A DNA stretch of 9,708 bases from Candidatus Aenigmatarchaeota archaeon (lineage in GTDB: Archaea > Aenigmatarchaeota > Aenigmatarchaeia > CG10238-14). The notes under the pieces were generated by a model that searched no databases, was not told where the DNA came from, and saw only the letters and a program-made list of their open reading frames with translations. The stretch is from assembly GCA_017608955.1 (NCBI GenBank), contig JAFCEW010000014.1, positions 1-9,708 on the forward strand, given 5' to 3'. A program made the translations under genes and the position numbers. Shown here piece by piece: positions 5,179 to 9,708 of the stretch; positions within the stretch are counted from its first letter, which is position 1; each line of letters starts with the position of its first letter.

Positions 5179-5219
5179 TTTAACAATTCTAAAATTTAAT
5201 AAGCTAATTAAGTGGTAAT

Positions 5220-6503
5220 ATGTTGGATATAAAATTAATTAGAGAACACCCCGAAATAGTCAAGAATGATCTTAAAAAGAGAAAAGAAGAAGAAAAAATC
5301 CAATGGGTAGATGAATTACTAAAATATGATAAAGAATGGAGACAAAATATAAACAAAATAAATCAATTAAGGCAAAAAAGAAATGAAGTTACACAAAAAA
5401 TAGCAGAGCTAAAAAAGAAAAATAAAGATGTTTCAGATTTACTTAAAGAAATTAAAAATATTCCTGATCAAATCAAAAAATTGGAACAAGATGCTGAAAA
5501 GTATAAAGAAAAAGTTACTAAAATTCTTATGCAACTGCCTAATATACTGGACCCTTCTGTACCTTATGGTGTAGATGATCATGATAATGTCGAAATCAGA
5601 AGATGGGGGAAACCATTAAAGTTTGATTTTGAACCAAAAAATCATCTAGAGATTGCTGAAAATTTAGGAATGATAGATTCAAAAAGAGCTGCTAAAGTCG
5701 CTGGTCATGGATTTTTTTATATAAAAGATGATTTAGCCCTTCTAGAACAATCACTTATTAGATTTACGATAGATTTTATGATAAAAAGAGGATATGTTTT
5801 TGTTATACCACCTTATATGCTTCACAAAAAACCATATTTGGGTGTAACAGATTTAGAATTTTTCGGTGATCAACTCTATAAAATAGAAGGAGAAGATCTA
5901 TATCTAATAGCAACAGCAGAACATCCATTGGCATCAATGTTTATGGACGAAGTTATAGATAAAAAAGATTTGCCAATTAAATTAGTTGGTTTAAGTCCTT
6001 GTTTTAGAAAAGAAGTCGGTGCCCATGGAAAATATACAAAAGGATTATTTAGAATGCATCAATTTCATAAAATAGAACAATTTATATTTTGTTTACCCAA
6101 AGATTCTCCAAAACTCCATGAAGAGTTGCAAAAAAATTCTGAAGATTTATACAAAGCTCTGGGGCTAAGATATAGAGTTGTCAATGTATGCACAGGAGAT
6201 ATAGGAATTATAGCATCAAAAAAATATGATACAGAAATATTAATGGGAGATGGCCAATATAGAGAAGTTGGATCTAATTCAAATTGTACTGATTATCAAG
6301 CAAGAAGGTTAAATATTAAATTCAGAGAAAAACCAGGTCAACCACCTGCTGGGTTTGTTCATACTCTAAATAATACAGCAATAGCAACAAGTAGAACTTT
6401 AATAGGAATTTTAGAACAATATCAACAAAAAGACGGATCTGTTAAAATACCAGATGTTTTAGTTCCTTATATGAATGGAAAGAAATTTTTAGTTAAAAAA
6501 TAG
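5220..6503 (+). CDS. serS: Seryl-tRNA synthetase (standard class II type)
   Basis: At 427 aa this is full length for the widespread SerRS, which charges tRNA-Ser (and tRNA-Sec where present) with serine. The N-terminal long coiled-coil arm (about 28-110) binds the tRNA variable arm. The catalytic core follows with motif 1 around 189-200 (KRGYVFVIPPYM), TAEHPL at 232-237, motif 2 at about 258-284 (SPCFRKEVGAHGKYTKGLFRM), the EVGSNSNCTDYQARR segment and motif 3 LNNTAIATSRTLIGILE near the C-terminus. This is not the rare methanogen-type enzyme, which has a different N-terminal domain. Motif 3 reads LNNTAIATSR where LNGSGLAVGR is usual; the arginine is kept. The bases 5212-5219 (GTGGTAAT) weakly match the 16S anti-Shine-Dalgarno. 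A 60-aa membrane protein gene follows 8 nt after the stop. Confidence 0.95.
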   Translation: MLDIKLIREHPEIVKNDLKKRKEEEKIQWVDELLKYDKEWRQNINKINQLRQKRNEVTQKIAELKKKNKDVSDLLKEIKNIPDQIKKLEQDAEKYKEKVTKILMQLPNILDPSVPYGVDDHDNVEIRRWGKPLKFDFEPKNHLEIAENLGMIDSKRAAKVAGHGFFYIKDDLALLEQSLIRFTIDFMIKRGYVFVIPPYMLHKKPYLGVTDLEFFGDQLYKIEGEDLYLIATAEHPLASMFMDEVIDKKDLPIKLVGLSPCFRKEVGAHGKYTKGLFRMHQFHKIEQFIFCLPKDSPKLHEELQKNSEDLYKALGLRYRVVNVCTGDIGIIASKKYDTEILMGDGQYREVGSNSNCTDYQARRLNIKFREKPGQPPAGFVHTLNNTAIATSRTLIGILEQYQQKDGSVKIPDVLVPYMNGKKFLVKK

Positions 6504-6511
6504 GGTTTTAA

Positions 6512-6694
6512 ATGGGAATTAGAGGAATCATAAGAGATGTGATCTGCATATATATTGCATATAAATTAATTTTTCATGCCATAAGTAATGTTCCTCCGAA
6601 TTCCAATCAATTGATATTATATGCAATAGCATTACTAATATTTTCTGTTTGGTTTATGTTAGAAAGAATAGGAATATTGCCAAAATTAATGTGA
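6512..6694 (+). CDS. Small two-helix membrane protein
   Basis: A 60-aa protein with hydrophobic segments at about 5-25 and 33-51 and short polar ends. There is no recognised family. It starts 8 nt after the serS stop, and the AGGG overlapping that stop may be a weak ribosome binding site, so it is probably cotranscribed and translationally coupled with serS. The stop is immediately adjacent (zero gap) to the stop of the convergent formate dehydrogenase gene. The open frame fills the whole space between two real genes and encodes a sensible membrane protein, which is the main reason to accept it. Confidence 0.6.
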   Translation: MGIRGIIRDVICIYIAYKLIFHAISNVPPNSNQLILYAIALLIFSVWFMLERIGILPKLM

Positions 6695-8728
6695 TTATAT
6701 TTTCTCAATTTTAACTCTACAATATTTAAACATAGGTGTCTTAGAAATAGGATCTAGAACATTTCCTATTAATTTATTTACTTTTGCTGAGGAAAAATGA
6801 TTAGGAACAGCCACAACACCTCTTTTAATATCTTTAGTCACTTTTGTTTTTATGACTATGTAATCTGCTGGAGATTCTACTTTTACTTTATCATTATTTT
6901 TAATTTTTAGTTTCTTCGCATCTGACTCATTTATTTCAATATATGGCTCTGGTTTTGTCTTTTTCAATATATTCACATTCATTGTCATACTTCCAGAATT
7001 ATAATGTTCTAAAAGTCTATGTGTTGTTAAAACAAAATTATATGTCTTATTTTTTTCATCAAAATCTAAACTCGAAAGAGGATAGAATATTGCCTTATTT
7101 CCAGGAGGTCCAAAATCTTTGTCATATAATATTCTTTTACCAGTTGGATGTTTTTTGTCACATGGCCAAAATATTTCCTTTGACTTTAGTTTTTTATATG
7201 TAACCCCAGAATATATGTGAACAGCTTTTTTTATTTCATCAAATATTTGTTTAGGAGATCTGTAATTGAATTGTTTTTTATATCCCATTTTTTCTGCTAT
7301 TTTTTTTATTATAATCCAATCTGCCAATGCTTTTCCAGGTGGTTTGGCTGCCTTATTATATAGCTGAATTCTTCTTTCCGAATTTGTTACAGTCCCAGTT
7401 TTTTCAGCGAAACAGGCAGCAGGAAGTATTATATCAGCATATTTGGCTGTTTCTGTCATAAATATATCTTGAACAACTAAGAATTGCAAATTTTTTAAAT
7501 TTTCCTCAATTCTATTGATATTTGGTAATACCATTAAAGGATCTGCTCCTATAATATATAAGCCAAGAATTTTTTCAGGAATAGCTTCTATCATTTCTGT
7601 TTCTTTTAATCCTTCATTTATTGGTAATTTTCTAACTTTCCATAATTTTTTGAATTTTTTTAAAGTATCTTCATTCATATAAGAATATCCAGGATAGATA
7701 TTTGACAAACATCCCATATCACATACTCCTTGAACATTATTACATCCTCTTAATGGATTCACTCCTGTGCCTGGTCTTCCAATATTACCTGTTAATACTG
7801 CTAAATCTGCTATTGCCATAACTTTTTCTATACCATTTAATTGCTGTGTTATTCCCATACCATATAATATTGCGGCTTTTTTAGCTCTTCCATACAAAAG
7901 AGCAACTTCTCTTATTCTCTTTATAGAAATTCCTGTTTTTTTTGAAATTGTCTTTAAATCGAATTTTTCCAAACTATTTAATAATTTTTTGTATCCACGA
8001 GTTCTTTTTTTAATAAAATCTTTATCTTCTAGATTTTTTTCAAGGATTATTTTCATAAATCCAGCTATTAAATCAACATCAGTATTTGGGTTTATCTGCA
8101 AAAATATATCTGCTTGCTCAGCAGTTTCTGTTTTTCTAACATCTATTACAACTAGTTTTCCCCCATGTTTTTTAAATTCCATTATTTTCTGAAAACCAAT
8201 GGGTTGTGTACAAACAGGATTATCACCAAATACAAGAATGACATCAGCTTCTCTCAAATCATTATAAGTATTTGTCATTGCAGATTTTCCTAAAATTTCA
8301 TAAAGTCCAGCAAGAGTTGTAGCATGACATAATCTCGTAGCATTATCTATATTATTATTACCAAGAACCACTCTTGCAAATTTTTGTATCAAATAACTTT
8401 CCTCATTAGTACATTTAGTAGATGTTATAATACCTATAGAAGAGTCTCCATATGTTTTTTTAATTTCTTTAATTTTTTTTGAAATTATATCAAATGCTTT
8501 ACTCCATGAGATTCTTTTAAATCCATTTTTTGTTTTAATCATGGGATATTTCAATCGCTTAGGACTATTTATTATTTTTTCCAAATTTGCACCTTTTATA
8601 CATAATTTGCCAGAATTTATGGGATGATCTTTTTGTGCAAGAACTTTTATAACCTTTCCATCTTTAACTTGTAATTCTATTCCACAGCCAACTCCGCAAT
8701 AAGGACAGACACTTTTTACTGTTTTCAT
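6695..8728 (-). CDS. fdhF: Formate dehydrogenase catalytic subunit (Mo/W bis-PGD, cysteine type)
   Basis: A 677-aa member of the molybdopterin oxidoreductase family that oxidises formate to CO2 or runs in reverse. The N-terminal [4Fe-4S] site is C8, C11, C15 and C43, followed by Lys45, the residue thought to relay electrons to the cofactor. The catalytic metal ligand is C134 in RLCH, with H135 next to it; E. coli FdhH has selenocysteine there. The His after Cys favours formate dehydrogenase over assimilatory nitrate reductase, which has CM. R327 in LRGCNNVQGVCDMG matches FdhH Arg333, but the next-but-one Gln is Cys329. The molybdopterin-binding C-terminal domain is at about 560-677. There is no extra ferredoxin domain and no partner subunit nearby. 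The start at 8728 has a box 26 nt upstream and no ribosome binding site. No signal peptide, so cytoplasmic. Confidence 0.92.
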   Translation of the reverse strand: MKTVKSVCPYCGVGCGIELQVKDGKVIKVLAQKDHPINSGKLCIKGANLEKIINSPKRLKYPMIKTKNGFKRISWSKAFDIISKKIKEIKKTYGDSSIGIITSTKCTNEESYLIQKFARVVLGNNNIDNATRLCHATTLAGLYEILGKSAMTNTYNDLREADVILVFGDNPVCTQPIGFQKIMEFKKHGGKLVVIDVRKTETAEQADIFLQINPNTDVDLIAGFMKIILEKNLEDKDFIKKRTRGYKKLLNSLEKFDLKTISKKTGISIKRIREVALLYGRAKKAAILYGMGITQQLNGIEKVMAIADLAVLTGNIGRPGTGVNPLRGCNNVQGVCDMGCLSNIYPGYSYMNEDTLKKFKKLWKVRKLPINEGLKETEMIEAIPEKILGLYIIGADPLMVLPNINRIEENLKNLQFLVVQDIFMTETAKYADIILPAACFAEKTGTVTNSERRIQLYNKAAKPPGKALADWIIIKKIAEKMGYKKQFNYRSPKQIFDEIKKAVHIYSGVTYKKLKSKEIFWPCDKKHPTGKRILYDKDFGPPGNKAIFYPLSSLDFDEKNKTYNFVLTTHRLLEHYNSGSMTMNVNILKKTKPEPYIEINESDAKKLKIKNNDKVKVESPADYIVIKTKVTKDIKRGVVAVPNHFSSAKVNKLIGNVLDPISKTPMFKYCRVKIEKI

Positions 8729-8736
8729 ATAACATT

Positions 8737-8757
8737 ATTTTTAATATTTAATTTAAT
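8737..8757. promoter_or_regulatory. Overlapping divergent promoters of fdhF and mobA
   Basis: The 39-nt gap holds no ribosome binding site and is pure A/T in two patches. ATTAAA on the minus strand (8752-8757) is centred 26.5 nt before the fdhF ATG, and an ATTTTTAATA patch at 8737-8746 is centred about 26 nt before the mobA ATG. Both genes would give leaderless transcripts starting back to back, with each box inside the other gene's leader space. Neither box is as clean as TTTAAA elsewhere. Confidence 0.35.
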
Positions 8758-8767
8758 AATTCTTTTC

Positions 8768-9331
8768 ATGGAAATTAGCTGCATTATTCTCGCCGGTGGA
8801 AAATCAAAAAGATTGGGCAAAGATAAGGCATTTATAAAGATAAGTGGAAAATGTATGATAAATTATGTTATTGATGAAGTTGAGAAAATCTTTGATGATA
8901 TAGTTGTTGTTGTTAAAAACGAAGAACAAAAAAAGAAAATATGTAATAAAAGCATAAAAATAGTCTGTGATAATCAAGAAATAAATTCTCCTATTATTGG
9001 TATAAAAGAAGGAATAAAACATATTAAAAATAATTATTTTTTTGTTGTCGCATGTGACATGCCTTTTATAAAATCAGAAACAATAGAAAAATTAATTTCA
9101 AACTTAGAAGATTATGAATGTATTGTTCCAAAAAAAAGCTATAAAAAATATGAACCATTATTTGCTATTTATAAAAAAAATGTGTTTAAAAATTGTGATG
9201 CAAATCAGAGTATGCATAAGATAATCGATAATTGTAAAAACTCTAAGTTGATTTCTATTGAAAAATTGTCAAAAGATAAAAAAATATTTTATAATATTAA
9301 CTCCGAAGAGGATTTAAGATTTAACTTTTAA
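8768..9331 (+). CDS. mobA: Molybdenum cofactor guanylyltransferase MobA
   Basis: A 187-aa nucleotidyltransferase that adds GMP from GTP to molybdopterin, giving the guanine dinucleotide form used by the formate dehydrogenase next door. The N-terminal GTP loop is LAGGKSKRLGKDKA (8-21). SPIIGIKEGI at 74-83 matches the family's guanine-side loop, CDMP at 96-99 holds the metal-binding Asp97, YEPLFAIYKK is at 128-137, and FYNINSEEDL at 174-183 ends the fold with Asn176 and Asn178. Length is close to E. coli MobA (about 194 aa). It lies divergent from fdhF across 39 bp, and the PIN-domain gene follows 8 nt downstream. Lys and Asn codon use is like the neighbours, so no sign of recent transfer. A related CTP/molybdopterin transferase (MocA) is less likely given the bis-MGD enzyme beside it. 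Confidence 0.88.
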   Translation: MEISCIILAGGKSKRLGKDKAFIKISGKCMINYVIDEVEKIFDDIVVVVKNEEQKKKICNKSIKIVCDNQEINSPIIGIKEGIKHIKNNYFFVVACDMPFIKSETIEKLISNLEDYECIVPKKSYKKYEPLFAIYKKNVFKNCDANQSMHKIIDNCKNSKLISIEKLSKDKKIFYNINSEEDLRFNF

Positions 9332-9339
9332 TTGTTTTT

Positions 9340-9708
9340 ATGAAACTTAATGATATTAAAAATATTTTCAATAAAAATGTATTTTCTTCATGTTCTATTT
9401 ATGATACATTTAATGATTTCTATCTGAAAAAAGAATATATTACTACTGATACTAATGTAATATTTAAAGCATCAGCAAATAATGAAATAAGACATTTTAT
9501 TGAAAAAAATGATATAGTTTTACCTTCACCTGTTCTTTTGGAACTATGTTATTTAATGAAAAAATATCCAAATGAGAAGCCACGAATTATAGAGATAATA
9601 AATAGAAAAAATATCACATTAATGAGAAAAGAAATAACAATATCAGACATAGAAACAATAGATGAAAAATATAGAAAAATAATAGAAAATCATATAGGTA
9701 AATATTAT
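9340..9708 (+). CDS. PIN-domain (VapC-like) protein, N-terminal part, runs off window
   Basis: The open frame continues past the right edge after 123 residues. After an N-terminal extension of about 33 residues comes a PIN-type nuclease start: ITTDTNVIFKASANN (34-48) with the first acidic metal ligand at D37, then a strand and helix DIVLPSPVLLELCYLMKK (58-75) with the second acid at E68. The later Asp residues of the active site would lie beyond the edge. PIN domains cut RNA and occur as VapC toxins or as RNA-processing enzymes. No antitoxin-like gene precedes it; the upstream gene is mobA, 8 nt away. The extension before the domain is unlike a plain VapC and argues against calling it a toxin. 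No ribosome binding site is seen, so translation may be coupled to mobA. Confidence 0.72.
   Translation, partial: MKLNDIKNIFNKNVFSSCSIYDTFNDFYLKKEYITTDTNVIFKASANNEIRHFIEKNDIVLPSPVLLELCYLMKKYPNEKPRIIEIINRKNITLMRKEITISDIETIDEKYRKIIENHIGKYY

Noticed and set aside
6943..7203. 86-codon open frame on plus strand inside fdhF
   Set aside because: It is antisense to a well-supported enzyme with all its motifs, is hydrophobic and Phe/Tyr-rich as expected from reversed Lys/Asn codons, and has no domain.
7767..8192. 141-codon open frame on plus strand inside fdhF
   Set aside because: Antisense to the conserved active-site region of fdhF; composition is that of a shadow frame with no recognisable domain or start signal.
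6695..8728. Assimilatory nitrate reductase or formylmethanofuran dehydrogenase
   Set aside because: The RLCH motif with His after Cys, the LRG-NNVQG-CDMG segment and the overall length fit formate dehydrogenase better.
8804..9022. 72-codon open frame on minus strand inside mobA
   Set aside because: Antisense to mobA; extreme Phe/Tyr/Asn composition is a mirror of AT-rich coding sequence.
9340..9708. VapBC toxin-antitoxin system
   Set aside because: No antitoxin gene precedes the PIN gene; mobA is the neighbour and the domain has an atypical extension.
1..9708. CRISPR array, transposon ends, rRNA or prophage genes
   Set aside because: No spaced direct repeats, no transposase or integrase motifs and no rRNA-like segments were seen on either strand.

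Overview
The window looks like a gene-dense, AT-rich (about 70% A+T by eye) archaeal chromosome. The archaeal assignment rests on five things: a tRNA-Ile intron at position 37/38 framed by a canonical bulge-helix-bulge; an archaeal-looking valyl-tRNA synthetase N-terminus; an archaeal/eukaryotic-style NFACT (Rqc2/NEMF) protein; TTTAAA/TTATAA boxes placed about 26-27 nt before several start codons, as for leaderless archaeal mRNAs; and tRNA genes with no encoded CCA. Short genes, a shortened Rqc2 and tiny gaps suggest a small-genome lineage, possibly DPANN, but the sequence alone does not fix the phylum. Arg is mostly AGA and Ile often ATA.

Layout. 1-990 (minus): start of valS and a calcineurin-type phosphoesterase. 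1038-1332: two divergent tRNA genes, Ala(CGC) on minus and intron-containing Ile(GAT) on plus, 65 nt apart with one palindromic TTATAA between them. 1350-2226 (plus): a 75-aa protein starting 17 nt after tRNA-Ile, then thymidylate kinase. 2223-5119 (minus): scpB, rqc2-like, and three unrecognised small genes (77 aa; 79 aa with two membrane segments; 137 aa with a coiled coil). 5220-6694 (plus): seryl-tRNA synthetase and a 60-aa membrane protein. 6695-8728 (minus): a cysteine-type molybdenum/tungsten formate dehydrogenase catalytic subunit. 8768-9708 (plus): mobA and the first part of a PIN-domain protein.

How the genes relate. Most are information processing: two aminoacyl-tRNA synthetases, two tRNAs, a ribosome-quality-control factor, a chromosome-segregation subunit and dTMP synthesis. 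The functional pair is formate dehydrogenase and MobA, divergent across 39 bp: MobA makes the guanylylated molybdopterin cofactor this enzyme class needs. No electron-transfer partner (FdhB, hydrogenase or ferredoxin subunit) is in the window.

I see no defence island, CRISPR array, insertion sequence or clearly new multi-gene system. The most interesting points are the tRNA-Ile/mRNA transcript, the shared divergent tRNA promoter, the exact leaderless promoter spacing, the compact Rqc2, and the lone formate dehydrogenase with a Cys where Gln is usual.
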